From assembly GCA_022769565.1 (NCBI GenBank), contig JALEJQ010000047.1, positions 1 to 38,377 of the forward strand: a stretch of DNA of 38,377 bases, given 5' to 3'. The notes under the pieces were generated by a model. It had not been told where the DNA came from, searched no databases, and saw only the letters and a list, made by a program, of their open reading frames with translations. The translations under genes and the position numbers were made by a program. Every line of letters starts with the position of its first letter. The first letter of the stretch is position 1. This document shows, piece after piece, positions 15,379 through 23,947 of the stretch. The stretch comes from Oscillospiraceae bacterium (GTDB lineage: Bacteria > Bacillota > Clostridia > Oscillospirales > Ruminococcaceae).

Positions 15379-15852
15379 ATGAGTAAAGGAAGTCTCGCAT
15401 ACGATCTTTCAAAATATGAAAACGCCGCTCCGAAGCTGACTTCGGACGAAAAGACAAAAATAAAGGTGCGCAAGGCAAAGCCCGAGGCCGCAGGCTCCGC
15501 TCCGAGAATAATCGTTCTTGCGCTTGCTGCAGGACTTTTGCTCGGTCTTGTTATCTACGGCAAGGTGGAAAACGCCGCTATACACTCAGAAATAAGCGCC
15601 GAGACCAAATATGTTGATATTCTCCGCAGCGAAAACGTCCGTATGCAGACGGAGATAGAAAGCAAATCCGCTCTTAAATCCGTTGAGGAATACGCTGTCA
15701 ACGTTCTCGGTATGCAGAAGCTGGATAAATCACAGATAGAATATTTAAGCCTTGAAAACGGGAACGTAGTGGATATTCCCGACAACAGCGACAATCTGTT
15801 CGTAAGGATAAAGCACGCTTTCGAGGATTTTGTGGAATATCTGAGAGGATAA
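15379..15852 (+). CDS. ftsL: FtsL-like septum protein
   Basis: A 157-residue bitopic protein. The first ~40 residues are basic and cytoplasmic, one membrane segment spans about 43-60 (PRIIVLALAAGLLLGLVIYG), then comes an extracellular coiled coil of about 60 residues and the short motif VEEYAVNVLGMQKLDKSQ that FtsL/DivIC proteins share. It should act with FtsQ/DivIB in the divisome to activate FtsW and the transpeptidase. Assignment rests on position between rsmH and the PBP plus topology, since the family has little sequence conservation. An AGAAGGA site precedes the ATG. Confidence 0.85.
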   Translation: MSKGSLAYDLSKYENAAPKLTSDEKTKIKVRKAKPEAAGSAPRIIVLALAAGLLLGLVIYGKVENAAIHSEISAETKYVDILRSENVRMQTEIESKSALKSVEEYAVNVLGMQKLDKSQIEYLSLENGNVVDIPDNSDNLFVRIKHAFEDFVEYLRG

Positions 15853-15870
15853 GGAAATACTATTAAAAGA

Positions 15871-16051
15871 GGGTTGTACAGCAAGGGGGAACTTCCCGTC
15901 CTTCCGGTGCAACCCAAATTTTGCTTAAGGCAAAACCGCATAATTATTGCCGTGCAGATGCGCAGTCAGATTTTTCGTCAGATTGTATCAAAACGACGCA
16001 GGCATACTGTCGTATGTCAAGGAGTTTTGGTGCAATATGACGGACAATCTG
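15871..16051 (+). ncRNA. Candidate structured leader RNA between ftsL and the PBP gene
   Basis: Three foldable pieces lie in the 274-base gap. The first pairs GGGTTG (15871-15876) with CAACCC (15910-15915), enclosing a GGGAA/TTCCC pair. The second is TTTTGC-N5-GCAAAA (15919-15935). The third is a nested hairpin pairing CAGATTGT (15979-15986), CAAAAC (15989-15994) and GGCATAC (16001-16007) with GTATGTC (16012-16018), GTTTTG (16024-16029) and ACAATCTG (16044-16051). No known riboswitch class is recognised. It could also be a DNA-level palindromic element. Confidence 0.45.
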
Positions 16052-16126
16052 CAAGCAGATGTGCGGCAAAGGCGGCAGTCGTTAATTGTGCGGTGTTGCC
16101 TTGATGATAAAGAAAGGAGTACCGCC

Positions 16127-18415
16127 GTGTCCTGCAGCCCTACCAATTCGATGAAAAGAAAGCTGAACGTTGTTGTTCTTGCCGTTCTGCTTGCGTTTGC
16201 CGCATGGATAATCGTTAATCTGTTCAAGACCTCTGTCACCGACAGCGCAAAATATCAGGCAATGGCTAACGAAAACCAGTTCGGCAGCACCATTGTCAAC
16301 GCCAACAGAGGCAGCATTTACGACTCTAACGGCAAGATACTTGCCCAGTCCGCAACGGTCTACTCCATTATCATAAACCCTAACCGTCTTGCGGAAAAGG
16401 ACAACGTCAACGTTTCCTCCGAAACGGGAAAGACAGAATATCAGCGTATGCTTGACGCCTGCATAACAATACTTACCGAAGAGCTTGACAACGTTACCGC
16501 AGAGGAAATAAAGGAAAAATTCAAGAACACTAACTCCAGGTGGTCATGCGTTGCAAAATCCATAGAAAAACCCGTTGCAGACAAGATACTTAGCCGTGCG
16601 GACGATGAAAATCTGGGCGACCTTATCTATACGGAGGTAGACACAAAGCGCTATTACCCTCAGGGTGAGCTTGCAGCCGCAGTTATCGGCTTCACAAACT
16701 ACGAGGGCGATGGCATTTACGGCGTTGAAGCCTATTACAACGACTACTTAAAGGGCGTTGACGGAAAGATAATCTCCGCAACGGACGCTCAGGGCAACGA
16801 AATGCCTTACAAAAACGATAAAATTTATGATGCTCAGGACGGCAACTCCGTTTACCTTACCCTTGATATGACCCTCCAGTATTATGCGGAGAAATATCTT
16901 GAACAGGCTGTTGAGGAAAACGACGTTCAGAACCGTGCCTGCGCAATAATCATGAACGTTAACACCGGTGCTGTGCTGGCAATGGCAAGCACCCCCGGCT
17001 TTGACCTTAACGACAGAAACTCCATATACGCTCCAAAGGACATAGCTTACCTTGAAGGACTTGAAGGCACCGAGGAATATGACGAGGAATACGCCGCGCG
17101 CCGTGAGCAGCAGTGGAAAAACAAGGCTATCACCGAGCTTTATTTCCCCGGCTCCGTATTCAAGGTAATTACCGGCTCGGCGGCGCTTGAAGAAGGTGCT
17201 ATAACCCTTGATTCCACCTTTACCTGCAATCAGTCCATACTGGTAGTGGACACAACAATACACTGCTGGTCCACCTATTCCCACGGAACACAGGACTTCA
17301 CCACCGCTATGACAAACTCCTGCAACCCTGCTTTCATTCAGATAGGTCAGGCGCTTGGCGGAACAAAATTCTTTGACTACTTCAAGGCCTTCGGCTTCAC
17401 CGAGCCAACGGGTATAGACCTTCCCGGAGAAACGGACAGCCTTTATGTCAGCACAGCAAATATGGGTCCCGTTGAGCTTGCGTCCTGTTCCTTCGGTCAG
17501 ACCAACAAGATCACTCCCATTCAGATGATAACCGCTTACGCTGCGGTGGTAAACGGCGGCTACCTCGTTACTCCCCACGTTGTCAGCAAGATAGTTGACA
17601 CCAACGGCAACGTTATAAAAACCACCGAAACCTCTGTAAAACGTCAGGTCATTTCCGAAGAGACCTCCGCAAAAATGCGTGAGGTGCTTGAATCGGTCGT
17701 AAACACAAAGGGCGGCTCAAACGCTTACATAAAGGGCTACGCTATCGGCGGCAAGTCGGGTACCTCTCAGAAGATCGACAAGAGCAACGAAACGGGCAAC
17801 GACAATCTTTATGTTTCCTCCTACTGCGGATTTGCCCCTGCTGACGATCCCGAAATAATCATGCTTGTTATGCTCGATGAGCCTAACGCAAGGGATCAGA
17901 ACGGTTCTCTTATGTACTACGGAAGCGTTGTTGCCTGCCCCGTAGTTTCCAACACCTTTAAAGAAGCGCTCCCCTACCTTGGCTACTATCCCGAATACAC
18001 CGAAGACGAGCTGGAGGAGCTTGGCATTACCATTCCTTCCGTTGAAGGTCAGACAATCGAAGCCGCAGGCGCAACTCTTGAAGCTCTCGGACTTAAATAT
18101 TCCGTTATCGGCGAGGGAGAGACCGTTGCGGCACAGATACCGTCCAGAGGAAGCTCTCTGCGGCGAGGCGGAAAGGTCATACTTTACACCGACAAGGACT
18201 ACGAAACAGACTACACCACCGTTCCGAACATTATAGGCTATTCCCTTTCGGACGTTAACGAGATACTTACACAGCACGACCTTAACTTCAAGGCAGGTGA
18301 CGGTGCTTCAAGCCATGCGGGAGCCGTTGCATACAGCCAGAATTACGGCGAGGGCTGCATTGTTCCAAAAGGCACGATCATCGAGGTCGTATTCATTATC
18401 AAGGACGAGGGTTAA
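16127..18415 (+). CDS. Class B penicillin-binding protein with PASTA domains (SpoVD/PBP2B-like)
   Basis: A 762-residue transpeptidase that crosslinks septal or spore peptidoglycan with FtsW. An N-terminal membrane anchor (about residues 12-33) is followed by the dimerisation domain (RGSIYDSNGKILAQ). Active-site motifs are SVFK (Ser343), SCN (398-400) and KSGT (543-546). Two C-terminal PASTA domains start near IPSVEGQTIEAAG and VPNIIGYSLSDVN. The frame is open farther upstream, but the GTG at 16127 has AAAGGAG seven bases before it and gives a normal N-terminus; the ATG at 16151 is an alternative. PASTA domains suggest SpoVD or PBP2X-like function; which one cannot be decided here. Confidence 0.92.
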   Translation: MSCSPTNSMKRKLNVVVLAVLLAFAAWIIVNLFKTSVTDSAKYQAMANENQFGSTIVNANRGSIYDSNGKILAQSATVYSIIINPNRLAEKDNVNVSSETGKTEYQRMLDACITILTEELDNVTAEEIKEKFKNTNSRWSCVAKSIEKPVADKILSRADDENLGDLIYTEVDTKRYYPQGELAAAVIGFTNYEGDGIYGVEAYYNDYLKGVDGKIISATDAQGNEMPYKNDKIYDAQDGNSVYLTLDMTLQYYAEKYLEQAVEENDVQNRACAIIMNVNTGAVLAMASTPGFDLNDRNSIYAPKDIAYLEGLEGTEEYDEEYAARREQQWKNKAITELYFPGSVFKVITGSAALEEGAITLDSTFTCNQSILVVDTTIHCWSTYSHGTQDFTTAMTNSCNPAFIQIGQALGGTKFFDYFKAFGFTEPTGIDLPGETDSLYVSTANMGPVELASCSFGQTNKITPIQMITAYAAVVNGGYLVTPHVVSKIVDTNGNVIKTTETSVKRQVISEETSAKMREVLESVVNTKGGSNAYIKGYAIGGKSGTSQKIDKSNETGNDNLYVSSYCGFAPADDPEIIMLVMLDEPNARDQNGSLMYYGSVVACPVVSNTFKEALPYLGYYPEYTEDELEELGITIPSVEGQTIEAAGATLEALGLKYSVIGEGETVAAQIPSRGSSLRRGGKVILYTDKDYETDYTTVPNIIGYSLSDVNEILTQHDLNFKAGDGASSHAGAVAYSQNYGEGCIVPKGTIIEVVFIIKDEG

Positions 18416-18442
18416 CAGACCCGTATTTTTGGAGGGTTTTTT

Positions 18443-21322
18443 ATGAGATTAGGCGAGCTTCTTGACGACGTTTCAAAGTCGATGCACGCAAAGGTTTGTT
18501 TTTCCGACTCTTCCGCAGTAGTTGAAGGCATTACCGACAACACGGAAGAGGTAAAGGAGAACTATATCTTCATATGCGTTAAAGGAACAAAGTTTGACGG
18601 ACACTCCGCCGCAGAGGAAATGCTTGAAAAGGGTGCTCTGTGCGTTGTTGCCGACCATGACCTGGGACTTAAAAGGCAGATAATCGCAGAGGATACAAGA
18701 AAATTCTACGGTCTGCTCTGCGCCGCTTGGTTCAGCCACCCCGAAAAGCATCTGAAGCTCATCGGCATAACGGGAACCAACGGCAAGACCACCATGGCTA
18801 CACTTATAAAAGACATTCTCTCCGACCACGGCAGAAAGGTGGGCTTTATCGGCACAACGGGCGTTCTTATCAACGGAAAGCCCTTCAATTCCGACCAGTC
18901 CACCCCTACAACTCCCCGTGTTTACGAGCTTTACAGCATTTGGTACGAGATGATGAAGAACGGCTGCGACACCGTTGTTATGGAGGTGTCCTCCTTTGCC
19001 CTTGACCAGAACAGGATAGGTCCTGCAGTTTTCGATATTGCCGTTTTCACCAATCTTACTCAGGATCACCTTGACTACCACCTGACAATGGAAAACTACT
19101 ATGACGCAAAGAAAAAGCTGTTCACCGAGCATTGTAAGACTGCCATCATCAACATTGACGACGATTACGGCATAAGGCTCTGGAACGACATTGAAAACGC
19201 AGGCTGCGAGCGCATTTCCTACGGTCTTCACGCCGGCGCAGAGGTCAAGGCGGACAAAATAAGAAGCTCAGGCGCTTCAACAAAGTTCTGGATCTCCGTA
19301 AACAGCAAGAGCTTCCCCGTTACCCTCAATATGATAGGCGAATACAACGTTTCAAACGCTCTTGCGGCAATTGTAGCCTGCCTCAAATCGGGAGTGGGAA
19401 TAAACGACGCTATTCTGTCCCTCGGGAAATGCAAGGGCGTAAAGGGTCGCTGCGAGATACTTACCTCCGAAAGAGGCTTCCTCGTTGTCTGCGACTATGC
19501 ACACAGCCCCGACGCTTTGGAAAATATGCTGCCCAACATAAAGGCACACACAAATGGCAGGCTTATCTGCCTCTTCGGCTGCGGCGGCGACCGTGACCGC
19601 ACAAAGCGCCCTCTTATGGCTCAGGCGGCGGAAAAATACTCCGACCTGCTGGTTGTCACCTCCGATAACCCCCGAAACGAAGACCCCGACGCTATTATTG
19701 ACGAGATAACGGCAGGTCTTTCAGGCTTAAAGCCTTATATAAGGATAACCGACCGCCGTGCGGCTATAAAACGTGCCATTGCCATTGCGGAAAAGGGCGA
19801 CACCATCGTTCTTGCAGGAAAAGGTCACGAGGATTATCAGATACTGGCTAACAATGTTCATATCCACTTTGACGAGCGTGAGATAGTTGCGGAAATAATG
19901 CGGAATTACAAAAAGCCTGCCTTCAACACCGAGCTGCACGAAAAGATAACCGTTACCGAGCTTATCGACGCTGTAAACGGCAAGCCTCAGGGTATGCGAA
20001 ACCTTAATTCCTCCTTCTATGCCGACGATATTTTCTCCGACACCCGTACAGCAAAGAAAAACGGCGTTTTCATTGCCATAAAGGGCGAACACTTCGACGG
20101 TCACGACTTTGCGGCGCAGGCTGTACGCAACGGAGCAGCCTTTGCCATAACCGAACATACCGTTGAAGGCACTCCCTGCCTTGTTGTAAAGAACACAAGA
20201 AAGGCGCTCCTTGACCTAGCTCATTACTTCCGAATGAAATTTGACCCCGTGCTTGTGGGAATTACGGGCAGCGTTGGCAAGACTACCACAAAAAATATGA
20301 CGGCACTTGCTCTTTCTGCCGACCACAGCGTTTACAAGACCGAGGGAAACCACAATAACGAGATAGGTCTGCCCTTCACGCTCCTCAAGCTCAATACAAG
20401 CTGCACCGCCGCAGTTATCGAAATGGGAATGTCCGATTTCGGCGAGATAGAAAAGCTGTCAAGAACTGCCCACCCCACTATCTGCCTTATTACAAACATC
20501 GGTTATTCCCACATTGAAAAGCTGGGCTCTCAGGAGGGTATCCTTGAAGCAAAGCTGGAGATCTTAAAGGGCGCAGACAGAAAAGCTCCCCTTATCCTCA
20601 ACGGTGACGACCCTATGCTCCGTCAGGCGAGAGACGAGTACGAAGGCTACCGTCAGGTCATCACCTACGGCATAGAAAACAAGGACTGCGACTTTATTGC
20701 AGACGATATACGGAAGTTTGACGACCGTATATACTTCAACGTTTACCACAACGGCGAGATGATAACCGATGTGAGCCTTTTCTGCATCGGCGACCATAAC
20801 ATTTACAACGCTCTTGCCGCCATAACCGTTGCTGTAACGGCAGGCTCCGACCCTGTTGCGGCTGCGGAAATGCTCAGCGGCTACCAGTCGGATGATCTGC
20901 GCCAGCATATACAGAAACGAGGACAGCAGACCTTGCTCATAGACTGCTACAACGCTTCACCTACTTCTATGAAGGCGGCAATAAATATGCTCTGCGATAT
21001 GACCCCCAAGGACGGCGGAAGAAGAGTTGCCGTTCTTGGAGATATGCTTGAACTGGGAGAAAAATCCCCCGAATACCACCGTGAAATAGGCGAATATGTG
21101 GTAAGCAAGGGAGTTGACCTGCTGGTATGCTACGGAAAGGAATCGAAGAATATCGCCGAGCGTGCCGACGAGCTTGGTATGCACGCAGGCTATTCCGAGG
21201 AAAAGCAGAAGGTGCTCAACTTCCTTAAATTCAAGCTGAAACCTAACGACATCGTGCTTTTCAAGGGAAGCAGAGGCGTTCATCTTGAGGAAATAATAGA
21301 CGAATTCTATAAAGATTGTTAA
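18443..21322 (+). CDS. Fused MurE-MurF muropeptide ligase
   Basis: A single frame of 959 residues carries two complete Mur ligases. Residues 1 to ~490 are MurE: P-loop GITGTNGKTT near 108 and DNPR at about 408, the signature of the meso-diaminopimelate-adding type. Residues ~505-959 are MurF: P-loop GITGSVGKTTT near 606, NHNNEIGLPFTLLKL, and the C-terminal VLGDMLELGEKSPEYHREI. The linker near PAFNTELHEKITVTELIDAV carries no stop or start signal. The enzyme should add meso-DAP and then D-Ala-D-Ala to UDP-MurNAc-dipeptide. No separate murF occurs in the cluster. MurE-MurF fusions are known from Bordetella. Confidence 0.95.
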   Translation: MRLGELLDDVSKSMHAKVCFSDSSAVVEGITDNTEEVKENYIFICVKGTKFDGHSAAEEMLEKGALCVVADHDLGLKRQIIAEDTRKFYGLLCAAWFSHPEKHLKLIGITGTNGKTTMATLIKDILSDHGRKVGFIGTTGVLINGKPFNSDQSTPTTPRVYELYSIWYEMMKNGCDTVVMEVSSFALDQNRIGPAVFDIAVFTNLTQDHLDYHLTMENYYDAKKKLFTEHCKTAIINIDDDYGIRLWNDIENAGCERISYGLHAGAEVKADKIRSSGASTKFWISVNSKSFPVTLNMIGEYNVSNALAAIVACLKSGVGINDAILSLGKCKGVKGRCEILTSERGFLVVCDYAHSPDALENMLPNIKAHTNGRLICLFGCGGDRDRTKRPLMAQAAEKYSDLLVVTSDNPRNEDPDAIIDEITAGLSGLKPYIRITDRRAAIKRAIAIAEKGDTIVLAGKGHEDYQILANNVHIHFDEREIVAEIMRNYKKPAFNTELHEKITVTELIDAVNGKPQGMRNLNSSFYADDIFSDTRTAKKNGVFIAIKGEHFDGHDFAAQAVRNGAAFAITEHTVEGTPCLVVKNTRKALLDLAHYFRMKFDPVLVGITGSVGKTTTKNMTALALSADHSVYKTEGNHNNEIGLPFTLLKLNTSCTAAVIEMGMSDFGEIEKLSRTAHPTICLITNIGYSHIEKLGSQEGILEAKLEILKGADRKAPLILNGDDPMLRQARDEYEGYRQVITYGIENKDCDFIADDIRKFDDRIYFNVYHNGEMITDVSLFCIGDHNIYNALAAITVAVTAGSDPVAAAEMLSGYQSDDLRQHIQKRGQQTLLIDCYNASPTSMKAAINMLCDMTPKDGGRRVAVLGDMLELGEKSPEYHREIGEYVVSKGVDLLVCYGKESKNIAERADELGMHAGYSEEKQKVLNFLKFKLKPNDIVLFKGSRGVHLEEIIDEFYKDC

Positions 21323-21338
21323 ACGGGAGATCAAAATT

Positions 21339-22346
21339 ATGCCGTTCTGGATAAATATTATCGTTGCGCTGACAGCGTTTGCAATTTCTGCGGTAATGGG
21401 AATTTTTCTTATTCCGCTGCTTAAAAAAATACATTTCGGTCAGACTATATATGAGAAGGGTCCTGCGTGGCACAAGGATAAGCAAGGCACTCCCATTATG
21501 GGCGGATTTATGTTCATTTTCGGCTCCGCTGCCGCAATTGCAGTAGGCTATGCCCTGTACCGCTTCAGAACGGAGGACGTTGGCATAACGGACAACACGG
21601 GACTTTACCGCCTGCTTGCAGGATATATTTTCGCCCTTCTGAATATGGTGATAGGCTTTGCGGACGACTATATCAAGGCGGTAAAGAAGCAGAATCTTGG
21701 GCTTAAGCCCTGGCAGAAGATGATAATGCAGTTCATTTTCTCCTCTGCCTTCCTTGCGGCTCTGTATCTGCTTGGGGACACGAAAACTACCCTTAATTTC
21801 TACTGGTTCGAGCTTGATATAGGCATTTTCTATTATCCCTTTATGCTCCTTGTTATCGTGTTCCTTACAAATGCGGTAAATCTTACGGACGGAATAGACG
21901 GTCTTTGCGGCTCGGTAACGGTAATATCCATGCTTTCCTTTGTAATGCTCTGCTCCGCTATGGGAATATGGGAATACTCCATTTTCTCAATGGCTGTCGC
22001 AGGCGGCTGTCTTGGCTTCCTTGTATGGAACCTGCACCCTGCAAAGGTATTTATGGGTGACACAGGCTCAATGTTCCTGGGCGGCTCGGTGGTTGCCATA
22101 GGACTTGTAACAAGGCAGCACCTGCTCCTTGCGATAATTGCAATAGTTTATATCTGCGAAGCGCTTTCGGTAGTTATTCAGGTGACATATTTCAAGATAA
22201 CAAAGGGCAAGCGTCTTTTCAAGATGTCCCCTATCCACCACCATTTTGAGCTTTGCGGCTTCAATGAATACAAAATAGTTATAACCTTCTCTCTGGCAGG
22301 ACTTATTGCCGGAGTTGCAGCAAACCTTATATATAGTTTATTTTAA
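21339..22346 (+). CDS. mraY: Phospho-MurNAc-pentapeptide transferase
   Basis: A 335-residue membrane enzyme that forms lipid I from UDP-MurNAc-pentapeptide and undecaprenyl phosphate. Catalytic motifs are FADDYIK (Asp109-Asp110), NLTDGIDGL and the loop SPIHHHFELCG. About ten hydrophobic segments are present, as in the family. An AACGGGAGA site precedes the ATG. Its last 14 bases are the start of a 38-bp segment duplicated 109 bases downstream. It is followed by a repeat region, not murD. Confidence 0.97.
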   Translation: MPFWINIIVALTAFAISAVMGIFLIPLLKKIHFGQTIYEKGPAWHKDKQGTPIMGGFMFIFGSAAAIAVGYALYRFRTEDVGITDNTGLYRLLAGYIFALLNMVIGFADDYIKAVKKQNLGLKPWQKMIMQFIFSSAFLAALYLLGDTKTTLNFYWFELDIGIFYYPFMLLVIVFLTNAVNLTDGIDGLCGSVTVISMLSFVMLCSAMGIWEYSIFSMAVAGGCLGFLVWNLHPAKVFMGDTGSMFLGGSVVAIGLVTRQHLLLAIIAIVYICEALSVVIQVTYFKITKGKRLFKMSPIHHHFELCGFNEYKIVITFSLAGLIAGVAANLIYSLF

Positions 22347-22660
22347 GTGTGAAGAGTGAAGAGTGAAGTTTTAAGGGTTAAATCCTTAACAAGACAATAT
22401 CCAAACTTTACTCTCCACTCTCCAAACTCCAAACTTCCTTAATAGTTTATTTTAAGTGTGAAGAGTGAAGAGTGAAGTTATTTTAATGTGAAAAGTTTAA
22501 AGCGGTTCCATAAAGTGAAAATATGGTGTCGGTAATGAAGATATTGTAAATATCCGCCGCAGGCGCACCTTAATTCCGCATTCCGCATTCCGAATTCCGA
22601 ATTAAATATAATTCCACCTTCAACTTTTCACATTGAAAAAATTCCACTCTCCAAACTCCA
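22347..22660. repeat. Palindromic repeat region between mraY and ftsW
   Basis: A 338-base gap without a gene. The 38 bases at 22333-22370 (end of mraY plus GTGTGAAGAGTGAAGAG) recur exactly at 22442-22479. The complementary arm type (ACTCTCCACTCTCCAAACTCC) appears near 22400-22430 and again near 22640-22660. The core 22513-22560 (AAGTGAAAATATGGTGTCGG onward) is the inverse of 7465-7512. Short runs of CCGCATTCCG-like tandem units lie near 22575-22600. Confidence 0.8.
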
Positions 22661-22684
22661 AACTTTCTTAAAGGGGATGATCAA

Positions 22685-23935
22685 ATGTCCAACGCATCCG
22701 AAGCTGCGGCAGGCGGCAAAAAAATACGGATGAACAGAAACCGCAGCGACAGGAAAAAGGAAATGACCTCCGAGGGCGTTTCAAAGGGCTATACCGAAAA
22801 GATCGTGTCGGGTCCTATGGATCTGCCGTTCTTTCTAATAATAATGGTGCTGCTTGTAATGGGCATTATTATGATGTTCTCCGCAGGCTATGCCTGGGCA
22901 ATTGCCGAGGGACACGAAGGTACCTACTATGTAAAGCGCCAGATAGGTATGGCTGTGGTAGGTCTTGCCGGAATGTTCGTTGTGTCATTCCTTGACTATC
23001 ATTTTTACCGCAAGCCTGTTATCGTTTTCGGACTTTTTGCCGTTGCAGCCGTGCTTCTTGTGCTGTGCCGTGTAGGTCCCTTCACCGACCCCCACAACAA
23101 CTCCTACCGCTGGATAAAAATTGGTTCTCTCCCCTCCTTCCAGCCCTCGGAAATTATGAAGCTGGCAATAATACTGCTGTTTTCATACCTTATTTCAATA
23201 AATTACTCAAAGCTGAAGCAGTTTAAATACGGTATCGTTCCCTTTGCGGCGTTTCTTGCTGTGGTAGTGGGACTTATGGCTATACAGCCCCATTTTTCCG
23301 GCACTATCATCATCTGCGCTATTGGTATAATCATGATGTTCGTTGGCGGCTCAAACGTAAAGCATCTGGTTGTATTGGGTCTTATCGGCGTTGCGGCTAT
23401 CGTGCTGATAATGGTGCTGCTTATCGAGTTCAAGGGCGTTACCTATATACAAACACGTTTGCTCTCGTGGCTTGACCCCTTTAACGAAGAGGCTTCAAGG
23501 GACAAGACCTGGCAGACGAGAAACTCACTTATTGCAATAGGCTCGGGGGGAATGTTCGGACTTGGCCTGGGAAATTCCCGTCAGAAGTTTTTGTACCTGC
23601 CCGAATCGAAAAACGACTTCGTTTTTGCGGTAGTATGCGAGGAGCTTGGCTTTGTGGGAGCGCTTATGGTAATAATCCTGTTCCTGCTTTTTATAATAAG
23701 AGGATTTTTCATTGCGGCAAAAGCTCCCGACAAGTTCGGAATGATGCTCGTTTTGGGACTTACCGTTCAGATAGGCTTGCAGGCGCTTTTAAACATTGCC
23801 GTTGTAACGAACACTATCCCCAACACAGGCGTTTCCCTGCCCTTTTTCAGCTACGGCGGAACAGCGCTTATCATGCAGCTTGTTCAGATGGGAATTATCC
23901 TTAATGTTTCAAGGAAATCGCTTATAAAAACATAG
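22685..23935 (+). CDS. ftsW: Peptidoglycan glycosyltransferase FtsW (SEDS family)
   Basis: A 416-residue SEDS protein that polymerises lipid II at the septum together with the class B PBP. A basic cytoplasmic N-terminal extension of about 45 residues precedes roughly ten membrane segments. The signature PSFQPSEIMKLAIILLFSYL and the C-terminal NTGVSLPFFSYGGTALIMQL are present. Between them are VCEELGFVGA and GLGLGNSRQKFLYLPESKND. Position before murG favours FtsW over RodA. AAGGGGATGATCAA precedes the start. Confidence 0.93.
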   Translation: MSNASEAAAGGKKIRMNRNRSDRKKEMTSEGVSKGYTEKIVSGPMDLPFFLIIMVLLVMGIIMMFSAGYAWAIAEGHEGTYYVKRQIGMAVVGLAGMFVVSFLDYHFYRKPVIVFGLFAVAAVLLVLCRVGPFTDPHNNSYRWIKIGSLPSFQPSEIMKLAIILLFSYLISINYSKLKQFKYGIVPFAAFLAVVVGLMAIQPHFSGTIIICAIGIIMMFVGGSNVKHLVVLGLIGVAAIVLIMVLLIEFKGVTYIQTRLLSWLDPFNEEASRDKTWQTRNSLIAIGSGGMFGLGLGNSRQKFLYLPESKNDFVFAVVCEELGFVGALMVIILFLLFIIRGFFIAAKAPDKFGMMLVLGLTVQIGLQALLNIAVVTNTIPNTGVSLPFFSYGGTALIMQLVQMGIILNVSRKSLIKT

Positions 23936-23947
23936 GAGGAATAAGAA

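Noticed and set aside
15947-16126. N-terminal extension of the PBP reading frame
   Set aside because: The extension has no ribosome site, lies over the structured region, and the GTG at 16127 has AAAGGAG at ideal spacing.
19900-19990. Possible frameshift or assembly join making a false murE-murF fusion
   Set aside because: The linker is continuous, shows no stop, no internal ribosome site and normal codon use on both sides, so a real fusion is preferred.
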